A stretch of DNA of 64,000 nucleotides from Fibrobacterota bacterium (GCA_023459055.1 JAEWVR010000004.1:186001-250000), one strand, 5' to 3'; shown: positions 25,798 to 35,704, counted from the first letter of the stretch. Translations and numbers: made by a program. Notes: generated from the sequence alone by a model not told the origin.

Positions 25798-26016
25798 TAA
25801 ACTAAGTGTGCGGTGCTGTATGTTGCGACAAAGGAAAAATAGTAATAATTAAGATGATAGCGCCTTCCTGCCGGCCATGACAATCATGCGACGAGTGGAG
25901 CTGGCGTCTTGTTGTAAAACATTGACAATCGGCCTGAACAAGTCAGGATACAGAAAAACAGGCTGTAAAAATGGTGCAACAATTCATTCATACTTTTAAT
26001 TTCAGGGGGTAAAATC

Positions 26017-26499
26017 ATGCAAAAAATTCATTTTTCAGTTCAAATAAACGCTCCGGTTAAAAAAGTCTGGGACACTATGATCGGTAAAGAGAGTTATAGT
26101 ATATGGACAAAACCATTCTGCCCTGCAGGCTCACGCTTTGAAGGTGATTGGTCGGAAGGAAGCGAAATATGCTTTATCGGAGTAGATGAAAAAACTGGCA
26201 AAGAAATGGGTGGCATGTATAGTCGTATCAAAGAAAACCGTCCCTGTAAGTTTATCTCAATTGAACATATTGGAATGCTCAATCCTGATGGCACGGTGGA
26301 CACACAAAGTGAGGAGGTAAAGAAATGGACGCCAGCATTTGAGAACTACACCTTCGTGGAAAAGAATGGTGTTACAGAGGTGACCATTGATCAGGACATG
26401 TCCGAAGAATACACACCCATGTTTGAAGAAATGTGGCCTAAGGCATTACAGGCATTGAAAGAATTAACAGAGGATTATGAAAACAATCCAGGACAATGA
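26017..26499 (+). CDS. SRPBCC (AHSA1-like) domain protein
   Basis: A 160-residue single START/Bet v1-fold protein. It opens QKIHFSVQINAPVKKVWDTM and has SYSIWTKPFCPAGSRFEGDW, the beta-strand GGMYSRIKENRPCKFISIEH and a C-terminal helix (MFEEMWPKALQALKELTE). This matches AHSA1-type ligand-binding proteins. The ligand is unknown. It is a stand-alone gene with a G-rich Shine-Dalgarno sequence and its own terminator. Confidence 0.8.
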   Translation: MQKIHFSVQINAPVKKVWDTMIGKESYSIWTKPFCPAGSRFEGDWSEGSEICFIGVDEKTGKEMGGMYSRIKENRPCKFISIEHIGMLNPDGTVDTQSEEVKKWTPAFENYTFVEKNGVTEVTIDQDMSEEYTPMFEEMWPKALQALKELTEDYENNPGQ

Positions 26500-26547
26500 G
26501 TTCCGTAAATGCAACAGGTGTGGTCGTAGATCCTCCTGCTAAAGAAA

Positions 26548-26586
26548 ACGGTCCAGCAACAACTGAATCTATTGTTGCTGGACCGT
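26548..26586 (+). terminator. Strong hairpin terminator between convergent genes
   Basis: ACGGTCCAGCAACAA and its perfect reverse complement flank a 9-nt loop. AATTGTAAC follows without a T run, so it may work in both directions only weakly or act with Rho. It separates the SRPBCC gene from the convergent GH5 gene. Confidence 0.6.
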
Positions 26587-26697
26587 AATTGTAACTATAT
26601 AAACAAGTTCACTTACATAACGCCACATCATCTGTATTGTCAAATAGCACGTCGTAAAACGTGTTTAGCCATCTGACAATGCAGCACATATTCACAA

Positions 26698-28620
26698 TTA
26701 CCTTGTAAATTTAAATGTCTGTTGTTTAATGCCATCATTGATAATAAAACCATAAGTACCTGATGGCAATGCCGACAGATCACACTCTCTGGCTGTTATT
26801 GACGACTGCAATACTCTTCCGCTCAGTGCTACAATTGATGCTGTAGCATTGGCAGATGCAGCATTCCAGAAAATTTTATTACCGGAAATAGTGAACACTC
26901 CTTTATTATTGACCGATGCGATTCTACCTCTGTTTACTGATACAGGAATTTTCTTTACAAGAGAAACATTGTCAATATACACCGGCAGTGTTGATTTACC
27001 ACAACTGAACTGAAGTATACCCTCATCAGTTGTTGAATCAGGTGTTATTTCAATTGTAAATGTTTGCTTAGTATCGGTTAATGTAACCTCTTCTCCACCC
27101 TGAAAATGGTATGTTGTTGCACTTGACAAACAAGGAAACATAATACGTTCTCCAGATGACCAGGCATCAAATGTAAGAACCAGCGTCTCGCCATCTACAA
27201 GAGGAATACTACCCTGTGATACCTGAATTGTATAATTAAAGGTATCAGCTTTTGTTATTTCTACATTCGCCTGTTGATCTGCGAAAGAAACAGTTGCAGT
27301 ATTTGTTTTGGCGTCCACCCAGTACGTCCACATTGTTGCATCGCTGAAATCACCGCTTTTTACCATATTTGTACCGGCTTCCGCGGCAAAAACTGCTGTT
27401 AGTGTGGTATTCTCATTGATTGTCAATGTAAGAGGATTTGTCGTTGACGTTGATGCACCAGCCCAAGCTTTAAATGAATAGCCATTTGACGGAACTGCAG
27501 TAAAGGTAACAGATGTACCTTTCTTGACTTTTGTCGATGATGGCGACACTGTAACTGATCCACCTCCCTGAACCGAAGTCATAATCATTGCAGAATCTGA
27601 GTTCTGTGTTTTTGGTCGTGCACGCAGGCGATCTACAATCCATTTCCCTGATGTTGACAAATTGTTATCAGACCAATTACCGTCTGTAGCAGTCGTAGAT
27701 GAATTCAGTATAGCAGAAGCTTCCTTTTTAGTTGCAGAAGACATGTTTGCCATATTTACAAGAGACCAGTTCGCCCAGGAGATACCCTTCACATCTGCCC
27801 AGTCAAGCCATTTTTTTGTCTCGTCAGTATAGATTGTTCCATCTTTTTGTCCACCATCTGATGTGGTAGTTCCAAATTCTGTAATAAAAAGCGCAACGTC
27901 ATTTGTCAATGCTGTCTCTGCTTTAGTACGTAATGCATCTTTGTGTGTTCCTGCGTAGAAGTGAAGTGCGTATGCAACATTTTCATCAGCAACAGGATCC
28001 TTCGAAGCAACATCTACATCCTGTGACCAGGTTGGTGTACCAATAACAATAAGATTTGAACTATACTCTCTGATAACAGGAATAATTTCATTAGCGTAGT
28101 TCTTGATAACACTCCATTGAACCTGTGTCGGTTCATTCCATATCTCCCAGATCACATTTGGCGTGTTTTTATACTTTTCAGCCATTGCCTTGAAAAACGC
28201 TTTGGACTGAGTAACATGCTGATGCGCATTATGATCATGCCAGTCTACGATAACATAAATATCATTAGCAATAGCTGCATCAACAACAGTCTTTGCAAGC
28301 GTAAGTTGCTGATCCGGGTTCTGAAGATAAGTATTCTCATTTGGCTCACCACTACCTTCTACTCCGATTGCAGCACGAATAAGTGATGCATTCCAATCTG
28401 ATACAACTTTTGCTACAGCACCACTGTTATAAAACTTTTCTCCACCCCAGATACTCCAGTACAGACTCGGACCTGCCACCTGAACAGTTGAATTGGATTT
28501 TGTTCCAATAATCTTGGAGCCAGAGCGTTTCATTGCTCCACTTTCCGTGACCGGCCCGGCAAATAAACTGCTCACCAGAGCAGTACTCAATAGAATCGTC
28601 AAATACCGTAACTTACTCAT
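26698..28620 (-). CDS. Secreted GH5 endoglucanase with InlB-type repeat, CBM-like domain and C-terminal sorting module
   Basis: A 640-residue secreted enzyme likely to cut beta-1,4-glucan. Order: signal peptide (about 1-21); GH5 barrel (about 45-325) with acid/base Glu163 in EIWNEPT and nucleophile Glu248 in LFITEFGT, plus the conserved His in VIVDWHDHNA and ALHFYAG; a divergent InlB-B-like repeat (about 350-410, GTSVTFTAVPSNGYSFKAWA); a CBM4/9-like beta sandwich (about 415-555); and a C-terminal module of about 75 residues ending GTYGFIINDGIKQQTFKFTR, like FlgD/T9SS sorting tails. AAGGGG precedes the ATG. The layout fits Fibrobacterota cellulases. No secretion-system gene is nearby. Confidence 0.88.
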   Translation of the reverse strand: MSKLRYLTILLSTALVSSLFAGPVTESGAMKRSGSKIIGTKSNSTVQVAGPSLYWSIWGGEKFYNSGAVAKVVSDWNASLIRAAIGVEGSGEPNENTYLQNPDQQLTLAKTVVDAAIANDIYVIVDWHDHNAHQHVTQSKAFFKAMAEKYKNTPNVIWEIWNEPTQVQWSVIKNYANEIIPVIREYSSNLIVIGTPTWSQDVDVASKDPVADENVAYALHFYAGTHKDALRTKAETALTNDVALFITEFGTTTSDGGQKDGTIYTDETKKWLDWADVKGISWANWSLVNMANMSSATKKEASAILNSSTTATDGNWSDNNLSTSGKWIVDRLRARPKTQNSDSAMIMTSVQGGGSVTVSPSSTKVKKGTSVTFTAVPSNGYSFKAWAGASTSTTNPLTLTINENTTLTAVFAAEAGTNMVKSGDFSDATMWTYWVDAKTNTATVSFADQQANVEITKADTFNYTIQVSQGSIPLVDGETLVLTFDAWSSGERIMFPCLSSATTYHFQGGEEVTLTDTKQTFTIEITPDSTTDEGILQFSCGKSTLPVYIDNVSLVKKIPVSVNRGRIASVNNKGVFTISGNKIFWNAASANATASIVALSGRVLQSSITARECDLSALPSGTYGFIINDGIKQQTFKFTR

Positions 28621-29010
28621 AATTCCCCTTTAACCTTCAATTTTATATAGTATGATATTAAAAATTCACCCCTCAAAATGATTTACAAAACCGATATTCT
28701 TGAGGTACTCCTTTCCTTATCTGTTCTAAAATATTGCCTGCACTACCGTACAAAATAATGCATCTTCAACAAAAAATCAGAGTTTTTATACGATTTCTTA
28801 AAATAGCTTTTTAAAAGGGATTTTCATACTTTTTTAGCAAATAATCACATAAACAAAATTAAATACAATGTAAAAAGTCTTAATCATCTTGTTCTATATA
28901 AATTATAACATTTGTACAATCTGTGCTGTAAGTAATTGAAACCTTGAACCTTAAATCCGGCACTGCTGTGCTATCCTGAACCAGTTTAAATTATTAATAA
29001 TTAATAGCAA
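28621..29010. other. Intergenic stretch upstream of the GH5 gene
   Basis: No gene is seen. It is an AT-rich stretch that must contain the GH5 promoter (reading left). I cannot identify the shared TTCTC-N4-GAGAA element or any hairpin of note. Confidence 0.4.
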
Positions 29011-31338
29011 TTAAAAAGGTAATTCATTTAGTGAGTCCGCAGTGTCAATAAAAGGGGTAACACACCTGTATTCTCTGTTTGTCACTTTGTCATTAGTGTT
29101 AAAATGACCACGGATCTTCCGAAGCGATGTATCTGTAAGTACCTTTTCAAAAAATGATCCAACAATGGGGAGTGCCGTTTTGCATCCTTCTCCCAGTGCT
29201 GATGTCCTGAAATGAATACAGCGTTCCTCCCCGCCTACCCAGGCCCCGGCAACAAGATTTGGTGTCACCCCGACAAACCATCCATCAGAATGATTTGATG
29301 ATGTTCCGGTTTTGCCGCCTATATCGGTGTTATATCTGAACAGATCATAAGCATAAAGCGCCTGTGTTGTACCGCGTGGCTCGGTCATAGTACCAAGAAA
29401 CATCCGCTGCATTAAAAACACTGTTTCATCGTTGAGAATTTTCTCGGTTGCCGGTTTAAACGTTGCAAGCAGTTTTCCCTTTCTGTCCATGATCTGTGTA
29501 ACCAACTGAGGTTCAATTCTGTTTCCGCCATTTGCTATTGGACAATAAGCCCGTACCAGTTCCAGAAGCGATACATCACTGACTCCCAGACATATTGACG
29601 GAACAGTATCAATTGGTGACTCTATTCCCATTTTACTCGCCATCGCAATGACCTTCCGCCAACCGATTTTATCTGCTATCTGAACAGTAATGCTGTTAAG
29701 TGACCGTGCAAAGGCGTATTTAAGAGTTACTTTACTATCAAGAAATGTCCAGTCTGCATTATGCGGGGACCAGCTTTTCGGTTTACCATTTTCAACATAT
29801 TTGATTGTTACTGGTTTGTCAGTGATACTGTCGCATGGTGCATACCCATTATCAATCGCAGCGGTATATACAAAGGTCTTGAATGTTGAACCGGGTTGTC
29901 GTTTTGACTGATTGACATGATCGTATTTAAAATGTTCATAATCTATATCACCAACCCATGCACGAACCATTCCGGTTTGCGGTTCAAGGGCAATAAATCC
30001 GGAACGCAGAAAGCGAAGGTTGTAATCGAACAGTTCGCGTAAACTCAGTGTACTGTCAAAATCCCCCTTCCATGAGAAGAGTCTTCTTTTTATCTTTTTG
30101 TTTACATGCCACTCCAGAGAATCAGGGAAGGCAGCATACTGATTTTCAAGTTTCCTGTACTCCCACGATTGACGCATAATCATAGTGACAAAATCGGGCA
30201 TTTCCTTATAATTGTCATCAACCCAGGGATTTCTCCCGCTCCAGTGATCATCAAAAATACCCTGCAGCCGTTTCATGTTTTTTGCAACCGCGGCTTCTGC
30301 ATAAATCTGTATTGATGCATCAACGGTTGTATATATCTTGAGCCCATCAGCATACAGATCATAGTTGTGCTTCCTGAGCCATGGTCGTAAATAGTCAATA
30401 AGTGCCTGCCTGAAATAATTCGCCGTACCATCGTTTACTTTCTCTGGTGTCAACCTGAGGTTTATTTTTTTCTTTTTCAGGTGTGCGTGTTCATCTTTTG
30501 TGATTATCCCATGTGTCATCATGATCCCGAGCACGATGTTACGCCGTTCTGTTGCTTTTTTGCGGTTACGAACCGGATTATAGGTTGAGGTCGCCTTTAA
30601 CATTCCTACCAAAAGTGCACACTGCTCCGGCTTAAGTTCCATTGGTGTTGTATTGAAATAGGTCTTTGCTGCAGTTTTGATTCCAAAAGCATTATTGCCG
30701 AAGTCAACTGTATTCAAATACAGGGTAACAATATCCTTTTTATCAAATATGACTTCGAGCTTGAACGCATTTATCATCTCCTTCACTTTTATAATACCGA
30801 TCCTGATCAAAGGCACCTTCCCAAGCAGACCTCGTTTCTCCCTTGATCTTGTTTTGTAAAGATTCTTCACCAGTTGCTGCGTAATAGTACTTGCTCCGCG
30901 CGCATTACCTTGCAGTGCACCGGCCATTGCACTGATTGACCCGATTATATCAATTCCCATATGCTTATAAAACCGTTCATCTTCGGTTGCGACAAGCGTT
31001 CTGATCAGCATCGGAGAAATTTGACTATAGAGAACTGCAACACGGTTTTCGTAAAAATATTTTCCGAGTAAAACACTATCTGCGGAATAAACCTCTGATG
31101 CAATCGCGGGTTTGGGATGCATGATATCGCGAACTGATGGCGATTCACCAAAAAGCCATAAGAAATTGCAATCAATCGCAACAAGCAGAATAAATAACAT
31201 GGTCAGAATCCCGGCACCACGCCTTAATACCTTCTGTACAGGCGGCTGCTGACGTGCGTAGAAGAATGTAACCACAATTTTTGCTATTCTTATAAGATAC
31301 AATACAATATGCCGGGAAGTATCTTTACTGATTTTCAC
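29011..31338 (-). CDS. Class A penicillin-binding protein (PBP1A-type)
   Basis: A 775-residue bifunctional peptidoglycan synthase with a TM anchor (about 45-65). The GT51 transglycosylase domain has ATEDERFYKHMGIDIIGS (catalytic Glu) and ASTITQQLVKNLY. The transpeptidase domain has the SxxK motif in GSTFKTFVYTAA, SLN in FARSLNSITVQ, and KTGTSSNHSDGWFVG. Substrate is lipid II and it acts at the periplasmic face. The start is GTG. An N-terminal extension of about 40 basic residues precedes the TM helix. It appears to be a single-gene unit. Confidence 0.9.
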   Translation of the reverse strand: MKISKDTSRHIVLYLIRIAKIVVTFFYARQQPPVQKVLRRGAGILTMLFILLVAIDCNFLWLFGESPSVRDIMHPKPAIASEVYSADSVLLGKYFYENRVAVLYSQISPMLIRTLVATEDERFYKHMGIDIIGSISAMAGALQGNARGASTITQQLVKNLYKTRSREKRGLLGKVPLIRIGIIKVKEMINAFKLEVIFDKKDIVTLYLNTVDFGNNAFGIKTAAKTYFNTTPMELKPEQCALLVGMLKATSTYNPVRNRKKATERRNIVLGIMMTHGIITKDEHAHLKKKKINLRLTPEKVNDGTANYFRQALIDYLRPWLRKHNYDLYADGLKIYTTVDASIQIYAEAAVAKNMKRLQGIFDDHWSGRNPWVDDNYKEMPDFVTMIMRQSWEYRKLENQYAAFPDSLEWHVNKKIKRRLFSWKGDFDSTLSLRELFDYNLRFLRSGFIALEPQTGMVRAWVGDIDYEHFKYDHVNQSKRQPGSTFKTFVYTAAIDNGYAPCDSITDKPVTIKYVENGKPKSWSPHNADWTFLDSKVTLKYAFARSLNSITVQIADKIGWRKVIAMASKMGIESPIDTVPSICLGVSDVSLLELVRAYCPIANGGNRIEPQLVTQIMDRKGKLLATFKPATEKILNDETVFLMQRMFLGTMTEPRGTTQALYAYDLFRYNTDIGGKTGTSSNHSDGWFVGVTPNLVAGAWVGGEERCIHFRTSALGEGCKTALPIVGSFFEKVLTDTSLRKIRGHFNTNDKVTNREYRCVTPFIDTADSLNELPF

Positions 31339-31780
31339 CGTTTAAGCCCTTATCGTTTGATTTGTTTTTTTGAGGGGGATGTTAAAGATAGTATATGCAG
31401 AAGGATATGTGAAGGATGAAATACCTTAACTACCAACAAAACAAAAAGGGTTGAATGGTTACTATGATTCAGGAACTTTTGAAACGGCTTACTGAATTGA
31501 ACAGGAATTAGAAGCAATTAAACAGGCTGATGCGGAGCTGTTCAAATCCTAGACAGGTTCATCATTTCCGCAACAGCAGCAACTTATCGAAAACATTCTT
31601 GACAATTTAATACTTATCGCCACTCATGAAACGGTTCATCCTGCTATGTAAATTCCAATACGGTATTCTGGAGGATAGCTCAACATGTTACTTTTTTTAT
31701 CCGAATCATTAATGTATCTTGTTTAGCATCAGAGTTCATTTGTCAGCAATCGTTTCCAGAACCTGCTACAGGAGATACAA
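31339..31780. other. Gap with a possible coding remnant
   Basis: No intact gene. Around 31490-31550 a frame reads IEQELEAIKQADAELFKS before a stop, with coiled-coil character, while the ATG-led frame just upstream (MIQELLKRLTELNR, from about 31464) is one frame off. This may be a small frameshifted gene or chance. The promoter of the methyltransferase gene should lie near 31700-31760. Confidence 0.3.
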
Positions 31781-32254
31781 TTGAACATTATCGGAACTGC
31801 AACAATCAATCCATTCCTTTTTTATTCAGGAAAATTCAGTGGCTACATATCCTGGATTCTCCTGAGCCTCTGTTTTAATGGCACTATTCATTTACAAATA
31901 ATTGTATCACCACTGGCTACATATATTTCAATATTCTGTATTGTAACCGGTAGTATCTTTACCATAACCAGTATGGTCAATCTCGGCAAATCAACGCGGC
32001 TCGGTCTTCCATCAGAAACAACCGCATTTAAAAATAACGGAATCTATAAAATAAGCCGCAATCCAATGTATGTCGGTTTCAACCTGTTTACTATTGCATC
32101 AATTGCCGGATGTGCAAATGGTATTGTTACATTGATGGGTGTGTACTCAATAATCATCTATCATCTTATTATTAAAAGTGAAGAGCAGTTTCTTGAGCAG
32201 CGATTCGGACAAACCTATATCGATTACAAAAGAAAAATCAGACGGTATTTGTAA
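31781..32254 (+). CDS. Isoprenylcysteine carboxyl methyltransferase (ICMT/PEMT-like) family membrane protein
   Basis: A 157-residue integral membrane protein with about four TM helices. It has the C-terminal signature of the family: NNGIYKISRNPMYVGFNLFT, then SEEQFLEQRFGQTYIDYKRK. In relatives this part binds S-adenosylmethionine. Substrates of the bacterial members are mostly unknown (phospholipid or isoprenoid-type acceptors). Start is TTG, with AGGAG 7 nt upstream. A gutted kinase gene follows after 10 bp. Confidence 0.8.
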   Translation: MNIIGTATINPFLFYSGKFSGYISWILLSLCFNGTIHLQIIVSPLATYISIFCIVTGSIFTITSMVNLGKSTRLGLPSETTAFKNNGIYKISRNPMYVGFNLFTIASIAGCANGIVTLMGVYSIIIYHLIIKSEEQFLEQRFGQTYIDYKRKIRRYL

Positions 32255-32264
32255 GGAAACACAT

Positions 32265-32474
32265 ATGAACAAACTGATATTTCTTAATGGTGCAATTAAT
32301 TGCGGAAAAACTACAATAGGTAACCGCCTTTTTGACATGTGCGAATACATCGTATGTGTCGGACTTGCCGGTCCGTCATTCTCACGTCATGTTGATATCA
32401 CGTTTCAAACTATTGATGAGACAGCAAATACGGTTATCAAACTATTACAATTAAAACGAGAGGTATCATCATGA
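32265..32474 (+). pseudogene. Internally deleted P-loop kinase
   Basis: The 69-residue product starts with a good Walker A motif (MNKLIFLNGAINCGKTTIGN) and ends like the C-terminus of shikimate-kinase/AAA-type small kinases (HVDITFQTIDETANTVIKLL). Only about 20 residues join the two, instead of the 100 or more that hold Walker B and the lid. No frameshift or stop is visible, so an in-frame internal deletion is the simplest reading. AAGGA precedes the ATG. Its stop overlaps the next gene's ATG (ATGA), so it could persist as a translational leader for the acetyltransferase. Confidence 0.6.
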
Positions 32475-33112
32475 ATATAATAGTACGACCTGAAACGCCT
32501 CAGGATTATCGTGCTGTAGAGACCTTAACACGTGACGCATTCTGGAATCTGTTTGTTCCGGGTTGTGACGAACACTACCTTGTCCACATTATGCGGGATC
32601 ATCCTGATTTTGTAAAGGAACTTGCATATGTTGCTGAAAATAACGGAAAAATTATCGGCAATATCATGTATATGAAAACATCAGTAACTGAAGTTGATGG
32701 AAATGAAACACTTGAAACACTTAGTTTCGGACCAGTCTGTGTAGCACCGGAGTACCAGCACAAGGGAGTAGGTTCCCAATTAATCCGTCACACAATGACA
32801 CTTGCTGCATTCCTTAACTATAAGGCAATAATTATTCTTGGACATCCTCATAACTATTGTAAACACGGATTTAAAAGTTCCAAAGATTTCAATATCAGCG
32901 ATGCATCCGGCTACTTCCCGTTTGGTCAGTTGGCTAAGGAGCTTGTACCAGGTGTATTTAAAGGAAAAAACTGGAAATATCCTTTAAAAGACATATACAA
33001 CATCGACCCTTCAGCTGTTGAGGAGTTCGACAAACAGTTTGAGTATCGTGAAAAGGAGTATCGCATCTCGCAGGAGGAGTTCTCAATTGCGGTTAGGGCG
33101 TTTTTGGAGTAG
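32471..33112 (+). CDS. GNAT-family N-acetyltransferase
   Basis: A 213-residue acetyl-CoA-dependent acetyltransferase. The GNAT fold shows as IIVRPETPQDYRAVETLTRD, the beta4 strand LSFGPVCVAPEYQHKGVGSQ with the pyrophosphate-binding Q-x-x-G-x-G/S loop (QHKGVGS), and IIILGHPHNYCKHGFKSS, typical of the YhbS-like subgroup. The last about 70 residues are an extension common in that subgroup. It overlaps the kinase remnant by 4 bp and has GAGAGG upstream. The acceptor is unknown. The stop codon lies inside the 7-bp tandem repeat. Confidence 0.85.
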   Translation: MNIIVRPETPQDYRAVETLTRDAFWNLFVPGCDEHYLVHIMRDHPDFVKELAYVAENNGKIIGNIMYMKTSVTEVDGNETLETLSFGPVCVAPEYQHKGVGSQLIRHTMTLAAFLNYKAIIILGHPHNYCKHGFKSSKDFNISDASGYFPFGQLAKELVPGVFKGKNWKYPLKDIYNIDPSAVEEFDKQFEYREKEYRISQEEFSIAVRAFLE

Positions 33113-33141
33113 CCAGTAGCCAGTAGCCAGTAGCCAGTAGT
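33109..33141. repeat. Tandem 7-bp repeat (AGCCAGT)
   Basis: Four perfect AGCCAGT units (33111-33138) with partial units at both ends. The TAG stop of the acetyltransferase gene is part of the array. Slippage here could change the last codons only if the upstream end moves. Confidence 0.85.
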
Positions 33142-33168
33142 AAGGAGTAAGTATTAAGGAGTTAGGGG

Positions 33169-33187
33169 CCCAACTTTTAAAGTTGAG
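33169..33187. repeat. Short palindrome near the end of the convergent genes
   Basis: CAACTTT-T-AAAGTTG within GGGGCCCAACTTTTAAAGTT. It lies between the ends of the acetyltransferase and beta-propeller genes. There is no T-tract, so it is a weak candidate for a terminator. Confidence 0.35.
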
Positions 33188-33210
33188 CACGATTATTTAC
33201 CTGAATCTTT

Positions 33211-35454
33211 TTATCGGTGTAATATCCGCCGATCAATTACCTGACCATTAAGGGAGATAATTCCAAGATACATGTTTTGTGCGATAGCAGATCCGTTTTT
33301 GTCAACCAAATTCCACATAAATGTCACAGGTTCATTACCTGCAGATACTTTTGAAAAATGTCTGACAAGCTTTCCTTCAAGGGAAATAATCGAAAAGTCA
33401 ATGCGACCGGACCTTGAACAATTAAGAATGATACTGATCTGACCGGCATTTTTACGAATAGTAACATCAACTGATTGCTTACTTTTAGCATATCGTGAAA
33501 TAACAGACGTTGGATTACCTGATCCATTCTGTGAAATTACTGTCAGCCCACCCAGACGAGTCCCAACCCAGATATCTCCATTTGATGCTTTGACACATGC
33601 AGTAATGTCATTATCATATAATGATGTGTTCTCTGACGAATAGGTAACATGGCTTTCACCGGCAAGGTGAACCAGTCCTTTTTTCGTACCGATCCATACA
33701 GTATCGGAATTTTCAGCATAAATACATTGTACATTCAGATCCGGAAGAACTGCACCGGCAGTATCAATGCGTACGCAGGTTTCATCACTGAATTTAAACA
33801 AACCATAACTGGTTCCAATCCATGCTGCATTATTGACAAAACAGATAGCATTGACCTTTACACCGTCACTTAAGATACCACTTTGCGGAAGGAATTTATT
33901 CATCGTAGTGTCATCAATCCAGGTGTTGTTTTCAAAACGCTTTAACCCAAGACTGGTACCAATCCAGGGATTATTGTTTTTGTCAAATGCAATTGTGTTT
34001 ACTGTCGTTCCAAGGGCGATTGTTTTATCACTGCTATATAAAGTCTGGAATACCCGTTCAAGCTGCTGCTGATTATTCCTGAAAACACCATCGTTGGTTA
34101 CGATCCATTGTTTTCCCTCATTATCAAACGCAATTGTTTTCACCGATACATAATCACGCTTTACAATATGCCAGCGATCATCATAGAAACTGGCTATTCC
34201 GGAATTCACGGAAGATAAGACAGGTGGTTGACAAAAGCCAGCCCACAGTGAGCCGGAAGAGTCAACGGCCATTGCGCTGACACCAAGTCCCGGGATGGAA
34301 TCAGCCTGTGATGTCCAGGTTGTCCATTTCGTCTTGTCATATTGTGCTATTCCGCTACCCGTTCCAATCCAGAGCTTATCTGATTTATCTATTACCAGTG
34401 CAGATATTGAATTTGATGGAAGTACGGAGTTACCTGTTGTAAAAACAGAATGATTATTCTGAGCATCAATGGTAATGATTTTTCCTTCATAGGTTGCACA
34501 CCAGAATCCTCCGTTTACCGGGTCTATACACGCAGCAGTAATATATCGAGAATCAAGTGAAAAGAGTTTCTGCTCCAGAGGCTCTTTAGTGCTATTTACC
34601 AGATCATGGATATATACATCACATGTACCGGAATAATCAGTTAGCGAAAAAAATATTTTTTCGGCGTTTGCGGTGATTGCAGTTAATGATTTACCTGTCG
34701 GAAACGGGTAACGGGTCACTGATGTTGTGTTTATTTTTATAAGCTTATCATGTGTTCCAATCCAGCAATTTTTTTTCTGGTCAACGCAAAGATATTGTGG
34801 ATATGTCAATTCGTCACAAACGGGTGCCAGAGAAATTGATGTTTGAAGTCCACTATTGACATATTCATGAATCCAGCCGTCATTACAATTTGATGCATCC
34901 TCCTGTGGCAGATTCATCATCCAGATATCACCATCATTACTGCTTGTCAGTATACCAGCAAATCGGTTTACATACGGTTGCCAGGTGGTCCCATCGAAAC
35001 TGCCAACCCCGGTTGTTTGATACCATACCCAGATTTTACCCTGTTTATCAATTGTCATTGCACGAACATTTTTATCAGGGAGCCCGCTAAGCGGTGTCCA
35101 ATTCAAACCGTCGAAACGCACAATCCCGACTTGTGCGGTACCTACCAGCAGTGTACCGTTGTTATCAAAGGCAAGCGCACGGATGCAGCAATCACCACCA
35201 CCAAGTTCTGCCAATGTGTAAAGAACTGTTTCACCGGTTTTCTTATCGATTTTCAGCAACCCCTGACCACAGGTGCCAGCCCAAACGAAGTTTTGATCAC
35301 AAATCAGTGTTGTGATCAGTCTGTTTGATGATGTAAAAGTCTTTCCTGAAAATTCTGATGCATGTAGTGATACTGCATGCAACATGATACTGCATACAAG
35401 TATTTGTAAGAAACAACTTCTGACTGATTTAGTAATTGTACCTGTATTTTTCAT
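33211..35454 (-). CDS. Secreted two-component-regulator-type beta-propeller protein with FlgD-like tail
   Basis: A 747-residue exported protein. A signal peptide (about 1-32, ending SLHAS) is followed by a long series of Reg_prop-like blades of about 40-45 residues with the pattern (L/I)WIGT..G(L/I)..(F/Y)D....W (for example KLWIGTGSGIAQYDKTKWTT), probably two propellers as in hybrid two-component sensors. There is no membrane, kinase or DNA-binding part; the C-terminus (about 665-747) is a FlgD-like Ig module ending YLGIISLNGQVIDRRILHR. So this is a free, secreted propeller. In Bacteroidota such blades sense polysaccharide; that role is only a guess here. AAGGAG precedes the ATG. Confidence 0.8.
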   Translation of the reverse strand: MKNTGTITKSVRSCFLQILVCSIMLHAVSLHASEFSGKTFTSSNRLITTLICDQNFVWAGTCGQGLLKIDKKTGETVLYTLAELGGGDCCIRALAFDNNGTLLVGTAQVGIVRFDGLNWTPLSGLPDKNVRAMTIDKQGKIWVWYQTTGVGSFDGTTWQPYVNRFAGILTSSNDGDIWMMNLPQEDASNCNDGWIHEYVNSGLQTSISLAPVCDELTYPQYLCVDQKKNCWIGTHDKLIKINTTSVTRYPFPTGKSLTAITANAEKIFFSLTDYSGTCDVYIHDLVNSTKEPLEQKLFSLDSRYITAACIDPVNGGFWCATYEGKIITIDAQNNHSVFTTGNSVLPSNSISALVIDKSDKLWIGTGSGIAQYDKTKWTTWTSQADSIPGLGVSAMAVDSSGSLWAGFCQPPVLSSVNSGIASFYDDRWHIVKRDYVSVKTIAFDNEGKQWIVTNDGVFRNNQQQLERVFQTLYSSDKTIALGTTVNTIAFDKNNNPWIGTSLGLKRFENNTWIDDTTMNKFLPQSGILSDGVKVNAICFVNNAAWIGTSYGLFKFSDETCVRIDTAGAVLPDLNVQCIYAENSDTVWIGTKKGLVHLAGESHVTYSSENTSLYDNDITACVKASNGDIWVGTRLGGLTVISQNGSGNPTSVISRYAKSKQSVDVTIRKNAGQISIILNCSRSGRIDFSIISLEGKLVRHFSKVSAGNEPVTFMWNLVDKNGSAIAQNMYLGIISLNGQVIDRRILHR

Positions 35455-35704
35455 CGCAAGAACTCCTTGTCATGAAAAAGAAGTGTGAATATGAGGAGAC
35501 TTTCTAAATTTGATAACTTTTAGTTTGTAAAACGTATTGTAGATTTCCTTCTTCCAACTGCAGAATTAAGAATTTACATAATTGCATTAATAATATAGTA
35601 CTGAACTATCAGAATATCTGTAATAGTAGAAAAATAATGTTGTGTGCAGACAACAATGTTGAACGTTATTCTATGTCAACATTATCACCTGCACCAAGTA
35701 ACTA

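Noticed and set aside
33109..33141. CRISPR-like array
   Set aside because: Units are only 7 bp and directly adjacent, with no spacers and no cas genes.
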